Shown: positions 33,523 to 45,600 of the stretch, one piece after another
Layout: each line of letters starts with the position of its first letter
Position numbering within the stretch: the first letter of the stretch is position 1
Assembly: GCA_003184365.1 (NCBI GenBank)
Contig: NKYR01000014.1
Location: forward strand, 186,001-250,000
Origin: Evernia prunastri
Lineage: Eukaryota; Ascomycota; Lecanoromycetes; Lecanorales; Parmeliaceae
DNA: 64,000 bases
Direction: 5' to 3'
Made by a program: the position numbers and the translations under genes
The notes under the pieces: generated by a model
Databases searched by the model: none
What the model saw: the letters and a program-made list of their open reading frames with translations, nothing else
What the model was told of the DNA's origin: nothing

Positions 33523-35513
33523 TCCAATCAAACCGCTCGAGTATCGACCTTCTGCAATCCCCCATCCCCGCGACCTTCCCCCCACTTCACCGCCATCTGC
33601 CAGGACAAAAAGTACTGCTTACTTACCTGCTCTCTCTCTCTCCCTTGACGCCGTGCGGCCAATGGGACGAACCTTGGCTGCGGTGTGTGGGTGCATGCAA
33701 CTGAGCGTGGCGTTGGGTCGTCTCTGCGCCCCGATGGTGCGAATTTGCTGGCACGTGTGTGGGTTTGGATGTCGAGCTTGGGATACGGGTCTCGCACTTG
33801 TCCTGGGGGTCAGTTTCTTTGGCTGTGGTTTGTTGGGTCGGAGATGATAACTTTTTCGCGATTCATGTCTCGTCCACTAGACATGGTATTCGCAAGGAGA
33901 CGATGACCGTCGCTGCACGCCACCCGTCAACATGATTTTTCGTCAATTTTCCTCACGGCCGTGGGGATGCAACCCCGGTTGGCGATGGAGTCCTCGTCCC
34001 GGGTACAAGAGTGGCATTTCGTGCGAGGCGTATGTGATGCTGCTGGCACAACTTTCGAGCCATGTTCATCGTCCCAGTGGCTCCTGTTTTATGATTTTCG
34101 CACCCTGGTTTCCTCGCTTCTGCTCTGCGGGCGAACAGACGTCTATTGGTGCGTTCCAATATCTGCCTCGCGTGGGCTTCTTTCGACGCACGTGACGTAG
34201 GGGGAGGAAGGCAGTGGGGGTTCTAGATTCGTGCCTCGAGATACCGAGGACGAGACATGCCCATTCCGGGCCTGCGGTGAGTAAGCCATTGCAGCTCGGA
34301 TACTGCGGGCCTGTTTTTGACGTCGGTCAAATCATCAGTTATCCCGTGTTGCGTACGCAGATGGGCCGGTACGGTCAGATTGACCCCGGGCGTTTTGATT
34401 GATATTACTTGAGAGGTCGTGCGAATCAAATGTTGTTTTATCAATTGGATCGCTCGGACTTCAGATCAATGGAGCGTAGATAGTCTGTATTGTCAAGTCA
34501 CAAGAGGGTAATATGACGCCGGCGGCAAATGTATGCGAATTTCCTTTGGAGAACTTTCGCATCAGCATATCTCTGAATAGTTCTCATCAACAATTGATCA
34601 AATCGCTGTTTCGAAGGCTCAAAAGCATCAGCCGGCCCAGTAAATATGACGCTGGCATTGCTCGTGTTTCCATGCAGGCTGTCACCGCCAGATATTCATT
34701 CCTTCGTCCCCAAAAACCGCTCTTGGAAAATCCAAGGTTCCGGTAAATAAATCATTTTCAAGGGACGTTGTCAACGTCGCTTAGACCCTCTCTATGTTTT
34801 CGGTCAACGAAAGCCTGGGAGCTAAGCTGCATCTGCCCAACTTAGAGTCTAGCGAAGCAAAAGAGGGGGGGGGCGCTCTTCGGCTCTAGTTGATGAACAT
34901 GAATCAGTCTGTCGATTCGGCGATCTCTAGTCATCGATAGTGTGAGTGAGAACTCTCGAGGGGTTTCCATGGCGATAAGCTTGGTTTGGAGCCCAGGCTT
35001 TACTCGGTAAGATCCTGTCTACGAGGTACTGCGGCGGTGCAGTTTTTGAGATGCTTGGGGTAGAGAGCTCGGGCTCAGGGTTGGGCAGCTTTGATACCTG
35101 ATGTGATCGACAAACTTGTGGTGGTGTTAGTGGGAAATATGGACTTTGATAGAGTATACGCGGTGGGAAGATAGCGCTGAGCTGAGTAAGTAGTGTATAA
35201 GCGCAGCTGGCTTATTAATGGAGGCCTTCTCCTTCTTTCCCTTGAATGTCTTCATCATGTAAGCTCGAGCAATTGACAGTGTCATAGTTTAGGATTAGAA
35301 ATTGGTCTTCGTTACTCAGCATTGGATATGTGACTTTACAACGACTACGGTGGTTGGCGACTAATCAAGTACCATAGAGCGAAGAATCCATCCAGCAAGC
35401 AATCTATTACTTCTGAAATCATTATAGCTATACAATATTGTTATATCAATTACCGCAGCCTTCAGATTTGACCCTCACATCTTTCCCTCTTTTTGAGTCC
35501 ATATTTGCGCGCC

Positions 35514-35978
35514 ATGTTAAAATCCGAGGAGCCAGCCAAGGTGTGGTACGAAGCCAACTGCCACTGCGGAGCCATCAAATACAAAGTCAACATGCCACCG
35601 CTCGACAGGCTCCAAGTCACCAACTGCAACTGTTCCGTCTGCTGCAAGAACGGCTATCTCAACGTCTACCCTCGGCGTACGGACGTGGTGTTCCACCGGG
35701 GCGAAGAGCACATGAAGGGCTACCTCTTCGGAGAGAAGAAGTGCATGCACAAATTCTGTCCGACGTGCGGTTCCTCTCTGTTTGTGGATCCGCACATGGA
35801 TGATCCCGAGCTGATGGTGGTTAATGTATGCTTTTTCCCTTTTTCGCTGGTGGTGTCTCGTGTTGCACGACGCTGATTTGGGGCTCAGGTGCGGATGTTC
35901 AAAGATATTGACGTGGACAAGTTAAAATTGTGGAAGTACGATGGGTTCAATAGGTTGCAACCTCGATATGAAGTGTGA
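35514..35978 (+). CDS. GFA-family zinc-binding protein (glutathione-dependent formaldehyde-activating/CENP-V-like)
   Basis: Model: join(35514..35825, 35889..35978), 133 aa; the 63-nt intron (GTATGC...CTCAG) splits after VVN and the second exon supplies VRMFKDIDVDKLKLW and a short tail ending YEV. The zinc-binding motifs of the family are all there: CHCGAIKY near the start, CNCSVCCKNG in the middle and FCPTCGSSLF in the C-terminal third. Members include bacterial S-(hydroxymethyl)glutathione synthase and many fungal proteins of unknown role; a real formaldehyde or glutathione activity cannot be inferred. Length fits the single-domain form. The start is the first ATG of the frame (GCGCGCCATGT). 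Confidence 0.88.
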
Positions 35979-38059
35979 TCCGTTAGGTAGATGGCGGGGC
36001 GACTTTCAACAAGGCTTGAGAAAATCGAATAGTAGTTGGGGGCTGGATGTGTGACCCTGAACACATTGATAGAGATGTGAAGAGAGTGGATGAACATATT
36101 ACGCTCCTGGACGCACTAGAGCAATGGACTCTTACGGACGCAAGATCCAGATGTAGATAGCATTTCCATGACCAGCTAGCTGGCCTGTTGAAGCACCCTT
36201 TCCGCATGCAGCGCCCAGGCCTTCTGTAGCGCTTGTTCATTTGTAGCCGAAGTAATCAACGCCTTAAATGGTATAGAAGGTCCTATCTCTGCTTATGGTT
36301 TGATCATGAGCGACTTCGTGCATGAGTGGTCGGCTAGACAGCTTTTCAATTACCTCCAATGACCCTTTGCAATCCATGGCACGTGACTTGACACTAGCAT
36401 TATTGTCACAACGTGGTATTATCGCGTGTATTACCCGCGTTTGTATCATTTGGTGAGGTGCTCCACCATACACATGCCATCAGAACACTTGAGAGGCCAA
36501 CATCTGGGCAAGACTCATGATCTCTGGAGTCAACTCCGCAGATGTCGCAAGTATAATAAGTATTGTTTTCATACTGTAAAGCCTCTCGTCCCCCTGCCGT
36601 ACCTTTTTATTTCTTCTTATGTGTAGCGATGAGTAGTCACCTCTCACGGCCTCTCCACGGGATCAAAAAAGTTCCTCTGTCAGAGCGAGGATGCTTGTAC
36701 TGCAATAGTGGTTGGAGCTGCACAGGTAGTGGTGGATTGTCTAGCGAATCAGAACTTTGGATGCATCTTCATTCGTGCTCTGGCATCTGGTCCGGGTTTA
36801 ACATGCCCTCTCACCTCTGGTTGGCAAAGTGTTTCAATGAGCAAATGCAGAGCTGCCTTCGCTTCTGGGAATAAGGTGGGCAGATGCCGTGGTTTATCTC
36901 TCCTCGGTGCTGCTGTCATCTTTCACTGCACCTATCCTAAACCGTGTTGTTACAGTTACCGTTGGCGTTTAGGCTGCAATGCAAATGCAAGCGTCCGTTT
37001 TTTCTGTGGAATGTGTCGGTGAATTTGGAGCTCGGGATTCTTCTTTGCTTGTATCATTGCGTGCTGCTCTGCTCTGCTCTCCTCTCCTGGAAAGAAGGTA
37101 ATGCGTACCTACCCATCTTGAAAGCAATAAGTAGAGTACTAAGTTTTTGATGCAAAATGCCTCGTTATTATTACAGTATCATTATAACCGTCTATTATTA
37201 TATGGAGAAATGGGAGCCTCTCCACCTCCCAGGTTGTGTTGGGAGGCAGTCTGCAGACTGCCGTATTGGTATTGTTTTTATTATTATTTTAATGGGAAGA
37301 CGAGTATTCCGTACCTTACCTTACCTTATGTACCTCCTTTAATAATGATACAGTACTTAAGGTAATCTTTATCCCCGCTAACAACAATCAAGGTTCAACT
37401 TTCAAGGCACCTGCAGATAAGCCCGTCCGCATTCCGGAAAGGACGGCGATGCTTTCAGACAGGACCAGGACCAACTCATTCCAAATGTCTTTTATTTACC
37501 TTACTTATTAGCCGTTAATCTCTCTCTCTATATTATTAAAGTATCATTATTTGTTTCATTAATATTGTTGAATCATTATTATTTGAAATCCTTTCATGCT
37601 TTCAATTTTATCGATTTAACTTCATCAATTTTATTAGTTTAATTAAAAAGTACATTGACCGCCATGACCCTGCCAATGGCAAGCTGCAGTATCTGCAGTA
37701 TCTGCAGTATCTGCAGTATCTGCAGTATGCACTTCAGTCTGCAAAAGGCCTTTTACGCTCGCTTATAAAAAGAGACTAGAGAATTGACCCTGCTTTCACA
37801 AGCTTCCTGTGCTTCGGTGGGGTTGAATTTGGCTCCGGTGCGCCTATTGGCTCGTCTGTCAGGGAACTCAGCAAGACTAGCTTTCCACTAGACCCGTTAT
37901 GATGCATCAGACGCAGATCATAGGGCTTAGTGCTATGATGGGAAAAAGTCAATGTCAAGTACGTATTTATTTTGACGGAGCGGTGCAATCTCCGCCTTCT
38001 ACCGTACTCACCCGGAAATGTGATCGATACTTGGGTATATAATAAATTTCACCCTGACC
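35979..38059. other. Intergenic region, partly AT-rich
   Basis: No supported gene. 37140-37660 is very AT-rich (many TTATT, ATTATT units) compared with the rest of the window, and it is followed by a 9-bp tandem repeat (37684-37728). Small Cys-containing frames around 36563-37022 are poor candidates. Confidence 0.5.
37684..37728. repeat. Tandem repeat, five 9-bp CTGCAGTAT units
   Basis: Five perfect copies of CTGCAGTAT (each contains a PstI-like palindrome CTGCAG), at the edge of an AT-rich block and about 330 bp upstream of the next gene. Confidence 0.95.
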
Positions 38060-41000
38060 ATGCAATATGTACAGGAATGGCCGCCGAGAGAAAACAGAAA
38101 GCGTGCCGCTGTCGAAAATATCGAAGAGAACGCGAGAAAGCGTTCGAGAGAAGATGATAATAATAATGCACGACGCGAGTCAAATGGCATTGATATTATT
38201 GTAAAGAACAAGAATAAGGATAAGAACAAGAACAAGCAAGAGTACAAAATCCGTGGAAGTGCTATCACGAATAGTAGTAAAGACTTGCCTCGTTTATCAT
38301 CTCCGTCTGCACATCAATCTCAACCTCAATCTCGATCTCATTCTCAATCGCTATTCCTATCTGCATCTGCATCCGCATCCCCATCTCCCGTTGCTGCGAC
38401 GGTGACGGAAGCACTGCCGCCACCCTCAACAATACATCCGGACCGGCTAGTCAACATCTTCAATGCTGCTACTGCTACCGCTACCGCTACCGCTACCGCT
38501 ACCGCTACCGCTAACGCTCCCCCTCCTGCTTCTGCTTCCCCTCATGCTTCTCTCCACCAAAACCAGGAGACGGACGACTCTACTCACAACGCCTTGTCAG
38601 CAAGTCCAGAGCGTATCAACAAGGCAGACGTTGAAGTTGGAGTTGAAGTTGAAGACCAAGTTGAAGAGCAAGAGCAAGAGCAAAGACGTAAGTGATGTTT
38701 TCTTTTCATTATTGTTAACATCCATTTGGAAAGAGCTATTCTATCTGCAAGGGCAATTGCAATCAATCATCTACAGAGGTGACACCAATTCCTTCTTCTC
38801 TTTTCTTTTCTTTATCTTCCCTTCTTTCCGTCCCTTCCCTTCCTTTTCCTTCTTACCTTTCTCTCACCCACATCTACACACACACACCCAAGCACCCACT
38901 CACTTACACGCATGTTTCCCTTCTTCTTTAAACTTACCAGTCCACACAGCCAAGTCCCCTCATTCGACTCCACATCCAAACCTCCGTATAGACACCGTTC
39001 GCACTCGGAGCAGCTTGGATCCACGAAGTCCAGAGTATTCTTCCGCCATGACTTCACATCTCAGTGAGTGACAGCCTGTATCTTCAACAAGTTCCTCGCT
39101 CATCCGGCTATGCCTTCCTCCTACCATGATCCATTCGCACTGACCTTACCTCCAAGATGAAAAGTCTCGTGACAGTCCACGCCACGATCCACGGAAACCA
39201 TTAATCGATTCCTACCATCCTAATAGCAACCCGCCCTCACGAAGACAATCCGACGTCATGCCTCCTCCGCCGAGTGCCACCAAAATTGCACGGTCGGAGA
39301 CCTCCACTCCCAATGCCACCTCTCCGCCTACTAACGGCCAGCTTGAATGTCGGCAATCCTCTACTACCCAGCCCCAAACAACGGTACTCGATAGCCTCAA
39401 TCAATTTGCTCAGTCAATCATGTCAGCTGCTAGCTTGACCGTGAGACGCGATCTGACCAAGCAGCAGGCTGTCGGTCTGCAAAAGGAGCGTGACCGACAG
39501 TCGAGGTTCAGAACCACATTTCTCACGCTAATGGAAGACGCCGAATCAAGAGCCGAAGGTGTTGAGAAGACATCTACGGGGTTTGACAAGCAGATGGATC
39601 TGAGCTCCCAGGCTCAATCCAAAATCGCCGTTTCCCTAGCAGCACAACTACAAAAAGCCGAGGCCCCCAACGCTTTACCCAGCGCCCAGGATCGTGGCCC
39701 CTTTAAGAAAGACCTTGCTGATTTGAGAGCCGACATAAAAGCTGTTGGGAAAAAAATCGACCACCTGAGCCACGAAGCTGTAATGCCTGAGGAATTACAC
39801 AAGAAGCTCCGTGGTCTAACTACGAAAGATGACCTTCGGGGACTAGTAACCAGAGATGAAGTTCGAGGGCTGATTACTAAAGATGAGCTTCGTCGTGTCA
39901 CGACGGATGGGGTACATAAATATGTCACCGAAGCTCTGGTACCGACCGAGAAAAAGCTCGCTTCCCTTATCGTTGAGGATGCGAGTATGAGTCAGAAAGT
40001 AAAAAGCCTTGAAGCCGTCACAAAGAAGCATCATGAAAATACAGAGGAAAAGATTCTTCAACAATTTCCTCGACTTGACAGGCTAGACACCTCTTTGAAC
40101 GACATAAAAATAGAGTTGAGCTGCTTAGAACTGATGGTCCAAGGACAAAAACAAGATTTTACCACTTTCAAAGTCGATCTTGGACTCCAAGACAAAGCGC
40201 TTACGGAGCTGGACACCTTCGTAAGACGAGACCCGAGCAATGATGATTCAAGCCTGGAAAAACTAGTCACGAGAAACTCAGAGAAGGTTCAACTGTTACA
40301 ACAAGACTTCGAGCGGCTCAATGAGACGGTTCGGCAGTCTCAGGATCGTCAAGCTGCTTCGAACATCGAGTCATCGCCTCAAAAGTCCAAGGCATCTTCC
40401 AACGCTGATATAATGATTGAAAACGAGATCAAGCTGATTCGCAGCGAGCTTGACGCCCTGAAGCCCGAACAACAGGATTTCAAGTCGATTAGACATAACT
40501 TGGAACAACTGAAAGCCGACCAAGAGAGGATTGTGCTGATTCGCACTGACTTGGATACTTTGATCAACGAAGACAAACTCAAGGATTTAGGCGTAGCCGA
40601 AGGGTTCGAAGAGATCGAAGAAAGACTGAACAAGCAGCATGAAGGCTTAGCCCGGGTTCAGAGCGAACTCGGACTAGTCAAGCAATCACAGACTTGTCAA
40701 ACCGTTCTGAACCATCATCCTCCCACGCCACCATCTGCCAGTGTCTCCACAAGTCCTCATGAATCAGATCACCAGAAGCTGCAAGATCTAGAAATTCGGC
40801 TCGGAAAATTGACGAAAACCACCCAAGGTCTCGAGCTATTTGTCAATTCTCAACAACAGAAGTTTGATGGTTTGACCTCAGACCGCGTCGTACAAAGCAT
40901 GGTACATCAGATGCAGCAGATGTACCCGCAGCACCCAGGCAACCTTGAAAATCAAGTCAATCAGACTTTGGCGAGGCAAGCCGCAGTGGACAGCTATCTC

Positions 41001-41654
41001 AGTGGGAATCTCAGGAATCGTCTTGCCAACATTGAGACTCGAATTGGTACCCACCTGGTCAAAGACGCTAAAATCGAAGAGATTAGCCAGTTCGCTTCCG
41101 AAAGCCAAAGAAATCTTTTAGCCACCATCAACAGACTAAAGCAGGACATCGATGAACTGAAAGAGGGAGCACTTAAAGAAAGGTCACGAGATCATCCTGA
41201 CTATGGCATTCAGATCGACAAATTGGCAGACAGAGTGGCGATTGTGGAAGTCAAATACGTCGAAGCAATCGCGGGCTTTCAAACGAATCAAACCGATTTG
41301 GTTCGCAATGTCACCAACTTACAGCATCGAAAAGGGGTCGGTTCCATAAGGAATACGCCTGGAGCGCTTACTGCTCTATCGAGGAGCTCGAGCAGCGTTG
41401 AGCCTAGCGGAACTGCAATCTCCTTTGAGGGTATCAACGACTCCGACAGCTCGGAGACCCCACTCAGTCATCGTTCGAGTCGTGCCGTACGACAGGACGG
41501 AGAAGAGCGTTTGCCTGTTGATCCCAGCCTCAAGAGGAAAGCGGTGGACTCCGATGAGGACGAGGATGAAGACGAGGACAGAGGAAACAGAACTACCAAG
41601 GCGAAAAAAGTTCCCAAGAGGCGAAATATCTCGGGCAGGAATCCTTTCTCGTAA
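38060..41654 (+). CDS. Unrecognised coiled-coil protein with 9-residue repeats
   Basis: Model: join(38060..38687, 38941..39063, 39157..41654), 1082 aa. The 3' exon (799 codons open from Met 39258) is secure; the two upstream exons are inferred because GTAAGT and GTGAGT donors and matching phases join three frames without stops. The N-terminus is basic (NRKRAAVENIEENARKRSRE), then has Ser/Gln and Ala-Thr repeats (GCTACC units 38466-38515). From about residue 400 the protein is mainly coiled coil. It includes four 9-residue repeats, LRGLTTKDD, LRGLVTRDE, VRGLITKDE, LRRVTTDGV (nt 39809-39916). The C-terminus is acidic (SDEDEDEDEDRG) then basic (TTKAKKVPKRR), a likely nuclear signal. I do not recognise the family. 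A start at 38085 in another frame (MAAERKQKACRCRKYRR) is an alternative for a small upstream ORF. Confidence 0.6.
38466..38515 (+). repeat. GCTACC coding microsatellite (Ala-Thr)n
   Basis: About eight hexanucleotide units within exon 1 of the coiled-coil gene, coding alternating Ala and Thr. Confidence 0.9.
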
Positions 41655-42680
41655 TGACGGCAGCTTCTGCGGACGGTTGCTAGACATAGAGGAATGCAAG
41701 TCACGGCTTTACTGGTCCAAGACGTGTCCATAACAAACCAATCTTGTTGCGACTTGGCATAGTATCTACCGCTCTCGAGCCCGAATGCATCCCAGATGAG
41801 GGTTGGGATGCAACATACGTAATTGTCCAGATGGTGATCTGTCTGTTTTGGAGGAACTCTGTCTGACAGATACCCCAAATGCTCGTGTATGATGAAACCT
41901 CGGTAAGGCACAGCCGCTTGGAACACGATCAATTCAACAGTATGATTAGAGATTCTTAAATTTGCCAACATACAGTAAAGCTCCTACTGGTAGAATTTGC
42001 CCAAATAGAGTAACTGCATGGGTACCTTAAGGTAGTGAATTTAGACGACACTAGTCTTTCTTGGCATTTTCCATCCCAGCCTCCTCCCGGCAACTTAGCC
42101 GAGGTTGTCATGCCAGCCACATAATTAGTAGGGCATATAAGGATACCTCCAGGGGAGCTCTGAGAAAAATAATTCAAGCATCCTACTACACACATCATTC
42201 TTCTATACCTGATCTCTTTCAACAGCAACCGTGTAATAATTGTCGACTTACTTACTTACTTACTTACTTAATTTTTACCTCAACCTTGACTCTCTTCTGC
42301 ATCGTCGCAAAACCCTCGGTTGATACCTTCTGAATACCTTCTGCTACTCCAGCAAGCAAGTAGTCCGAAGGTCTAGGGCGGTGGGTTCTCGTCTCTCATA
42401 CCTCCCAGCTCCCAAAACAATTTCTCCGACTTATAAAGTCCTCGTCCTTTCAGCACTGACTCCCGAAATCTTTCACTGGTCTTTGGTTTCCAGATGATAC
42501 TAGGACTACTTTAATTGGCAAGCACTTCTCCGTACTGCGCCCTCTGAAGGTGAAATCTCTTTGAATCCCCGTTTCACGTGAGATCAGTTTGGCTCACTCC
42601 TCAAAGCCTCCAGCTTCGTATTACCACAATCGAACTTCCAGTTCATTCGAGACTCATTGTTCGGAAACAAGTAAGGCGGA
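41655..42680. other. Intergenic: promoter of the chromodomain gene
   Basis: No gene seen. It includes a CTTA tetranucleotide repeat (42247-42270) and a pyrimidine-rich leader before 42681. Confidence 0.55.
42247..42270. repeat. CTTA tetranucleotide repeat
   Basis: Six CTTA units about 410 bp upstream of the chromodomain gene start. Confidence 0.9.
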
Positions 42681-45600
42681 ATGGCTAACACTGGGGATGT
42701 TGGCGAGCCAGAGACTAGCGATGACTCCATCTCGCTTACGTCCACGGTATTAAGCGCTGAGGCCGAACGCTATGAAGTGGAGTGCATTGTCGCTGAGAGG
42801 AAAACGAAGGGAATCATGGAGTATTTGACAGCGTGGAAAGATTATCCCGAGCATCGTCACACATGGGAGCGTAGAGAGTGTTTCTTCGATGATGACACGT
42901 TTGATGATTGGACTAGGACCCAGATGCGCATTTCTCGAGGTCTTGAGAGACCATTTGATGTCAAGGCTTGGAAAAAGAGGTGCCAGGCGGTCGAAGAAGA
43001 GACTCGCCTTCGGAGGGAACGACGCGAAAACAAGAAACTTCGGCTCAGTAACCAAGATGAGCCAACTTCAAGGCCAGAAATACAGGACGTTAATACCGGA
43101 AGCTCGGGTTCGGAATCTCTTCCAAAACGGGCTGACAAACGCATCAAGAGGAGAAACGTGCACCAAGACCCGCCGCCGTCTTCGTCCATCTCTGGTTCTT
43201 CTTCTAGGTCTATTTCCGAGGACAGTGACAGACCTTTGATACCCCGACAAGAGTCAGAGATCGTCACTACCATCTCTAAATGGACACAAGCCGAAACGAT
43301 TGCTTTGGAAGAGGGTCTTCGGACTTTGAAAGGCCCTCGCTGGGGAGAGCTCCTAGGGCTTTACGGGCGTAAGGGTAGGATAAGCCAAGTATTAAAAGAC
43401 AAAACCCCCACTGATCTGTACGACAAAGCAAAAGCCGTACGCCAAGAATTCGTCGACAGCGGTAAAGAGCCCCCTGAATATCTGAAGCCTTTTTCAAGAC
43501 CGACTTCCAGTAAAGGATCAGGGACTGCAACGCCGAATAGCCACGCCGAAAACAAGGGTCAAAGCAGAGCAGCATCAAATGATAGCGATAGAAGTACGTC
43601 GACGGATTCGATGATGGCAGAGTTACAGGAAAGGCAACGTCTCCGTCGAGAGAGTAGTCGAGCGCAGCAGACTATCCCTCAAAAAGGAATCCTAAAATCT
43701 GCGGACAAGAGGCCCACAGCTCTCAAGCATTCCCAAAAACCTACTCGGAAAGTAAATGTAGCTTTAGGAACCGGCAATGAAAGCACCCAAGCTACGCTAT
43801 TTGAAGCTCACCCAAAAAAGACAATTTCACATACAACAGGGACGGCTGAGATAACAGAAAGTAGCAAGGATGGTTTGCTTCGAGGGAGACAATGGAAAGA
43901 CGGACCTCGTAAAAGAGAGCCTACCAAAGTCAGTGCCATCTCGCAAGCGGATTCTTCGGGCAGAAATATACTCGAGAGCAACAAGAACGTACGCGAGGAG
44001 ACTGCACGAACTACTTGGACTGGGACGGCAAGAGCGCCAACGGCGGCCACATCGATATTAAACCCATCTCGGCTAGGGGCTGCTGGAAGTGGACCGGCTC
44101 GTTTAAGTTCCTTGAAACTCAAGCCGAAACTTGGACAGACTGAACCGAAAAAGCCAAGTGTGACGGGCGATGTCACTGCTGCCTGGAATGCGGAGCCGAA
44201 GAAGCGCAAGTCGAATAACTGGGCTACAGAGAATGCTGGTCCAGTGGATGGCCAAGCTCCCAAACGCAATTATAAACTGTCAGTTCAGAATAGGATCTTT
44301 AAGAGTCGTCGTGACGGACGCGTACCAGATCCAAATCGGTTGGTGTTCATAGATCCCAAGACTGGGAAGGCACCAACATTAGTCCCTGGTCTTTCGGCTA
44401 CGGCTATACCGTCTAAAACGCCTCTGCAGCTATATCAGGAGGAACTTGCTGCGAAAGAGGCTGAAGAAATCCAAGCTCAAGAGGATGGGGACGCCATGCT
44501 CGTTAGTCCCAGCGAACCTGATCCACCATCACCAAGCATAGACCAGAGTCTTCAGATGAGGGTTGATAGCCACAGAGAACCCGAAGTGGATGAGTCAACA
44601 TCAAATGTTTCTGCGTCGGCGCTCAAATCTACGGCCGCTGACATAACCGACGTCCCGGCGCATAACGATATCGCCCCCTTTCTCCCAGCTTCCTCGCACC
44701 ACGCTCTTTCCCCGAATGCACCTCTTGGACCCAGAAGCGAGACAAGAAGAATGGCCCCTATGCCCCTACAAGAATACACCAAACCCTCGATTTCATCCAA
44801 TAATCTTTTGAATGAAGCCGTTATCAAATCGCATCGACCTCACTCGCTAGATGACCCTTCAATGTTCACTCTGAGATGCCATCCTTCGCGAGAGGAGAGC
44901 TATGAGCTCTTCAATACGCCAGGATTCAGTGGGGTGATAGGTGATATCATAATTGGGAAGGACGATCAGGAATACGTCCATGTGAAGCTCCTAGGTTTTG
45001 AATATGAAACGAAGAAGCTCCTCTTAGGCGTTAAGTCCTCACCTCGAAGCACACATTTCATATTTGAAACAGTCTGTCTGGCTAGCGAATACCAAGCATA
45101 CTTTCCGGCAGTAAGTTCTTGGTGCCACTGCAGGAAGATCTCGTTAACGTTCGATAGGAACCTTCCGACTATCTGGGATCAGGCTCTTTCGTTGCATATC
45201 GCCAAAGCGCATCGGCTTTTGAGAACATAACAGAGACACTCGCGAACAACTTGCAAGGAGGGCTATTCTTCGCTCCGCAGTACACTATGCTCATGTACCC
45301 TGCCGGCGCTAGCGCTTGGGCATTTCTTGATGACAAATTACCAAAGGTCCATCCCGGGACATCCTTGAGATTTGTGGTCCGCAAACCGCTGTCAGCGTTA
45401 CCTACAGACGCCATGCTAGCAACTGCCCAAGTTACCCAACAAAAACCCGAGAGATACGCGGAAATCATGAGTAAGATAAAAAGGCATCCCATCCAGACTG
45501 AAGAGAAGAATATCAACATCGTTTTCCGTGACATGTTCGAGATTGATTTCCATCGCCTGGTAGCTCAGAACGGGCCACAACACCATCCCCCAACAAACAT

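Larger units (their letters stand above)
32472..35513. other. Long intergenic region
   Basis: About 3 kb between the Snt1-like gene and the GFA gene, with no supported gene. It holds G-rich low complexity (GGGGA units 32950-33000; a 19-G run at 33194-33212), a CATAT repeat (33496-33522) and TCTA units near 33296. Open frames are below 90 codons and of low complexity. Confidence 0.5.

Noticed and set aside
37972..38157. Small frame with KQKACRCRKYRREREKAFERR as a zinc- or DNA-binding protein
   Set aside because: Overlaps exon 1 of the coiled-coil gene in another frame and is too short, with only two Cys in the basic stretch.
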